DNA of 5,660 nucleotides from contig WQVW01000117.1 of assembly GCA_009785655.1 (NCBI GenBank), forward strand, positions 1 through 5,660. Reading direction: 5' to 3'. Positions 5,632 to 5,660 of this stretch are shown here, in pieces (the first letter of the stretch is position 1; the number at the start of each line of letters is the position of its first letter). Origin of the DNA: Oscillospiraceae bacterium. GTDB lineage: Bacteria; Bacillota; Clostridia; Oscillospirales; Oscillospiraceae. A program made the position numbers and the translations under genes. The notes beneath the pieces were generated by a model, which searched no databases, had not been told where the DNA came from, and saw only the letters and a list, made by a program, of their open reading frames with translations.

Positions 5632-5659
5632 CCTATGAGGGCATCGACCCCTGCATAGG
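5632..5659 (+). terminator. Hairpin downstream of the operon, possible terminator or repeat, at window edge
   Basis: CCTATG (5632-5637) pairs with CATAGG (5654-5659) and AGGG (5638-5641) with CCCT (5649-5652), leaving one bulged G and a 7-nt loop. It starts 12 nt after the stop of the last gene. The window ends before a T tract could be seen, so it may be the operon terminator or one arm of another G+C-rich palindromic repeat. Confidence 0.4.
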
Positions 5660-5660
5660 G

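Overview
The window looks like a chromosomal segment of a Clostridia-type Firmicute with roughly 50% G+C, perhaps an uncultured gut lineage near the Oscillospiraceae. This rests on three things: a large SRP RNA with an Alu domain (the Gram-positive form), the rpsO-pnp gene pair with strong AGGAGG-type ribosome binding sites, and the wording of the PNPase. The species cannot be named from the sequence.

Left part (1-3138). The signal recognition particle RNA is read leftwards and runs off the window edge. It has a consensus-like sigma-A promoter placed back to back with an equally strong promoter driving rpsO to the right. rpsO (ribosomal protein S15) has a leader of about 115 nt that may carry autoregulatory structure. 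A nested palindromic repeat begins on the last base of the rpsO stop codon. Two hairpins then precede pnp (polynucleotide phosphorylase), which is complete and has its catalytic, KH and S1 elements. pnp is followed by a perfect 13-bp hairpin and then a long hairpin with a T tract that should terminate transcription. This half is core translation, secretion and RNA turnover.

Right part (3137-5660). A lone 86-codon phage-holin-like membrane protein gene is read leftwards, convergent with pnp. It is separated by a 94-bp gap, which contains a 22-bp inverted repeat, from a rightward three-gene operon. The operon encodes an MFS exporter, a small nitroreductase-family flavoprotein and a YgiN/ABM-type small monooxygenase. 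The spacing is 2 nt and 12 nt, with good Shine-Dalgarno sequences before the second and third genes. The set suggests redox modification plus efflux of a quinone, nitro or other aromatic compound, but the substrate cannot be read from sequence. A hairpin lies at the right edge.

I see no CRISPR array, tRNA, transposase or unmistakable new system. The best leads are the orphan holin gene, the nested repeat on the rpsO stop codon, the possible RNA-level control in the rpsO and pnp leaders, and the exporter/redox operon.
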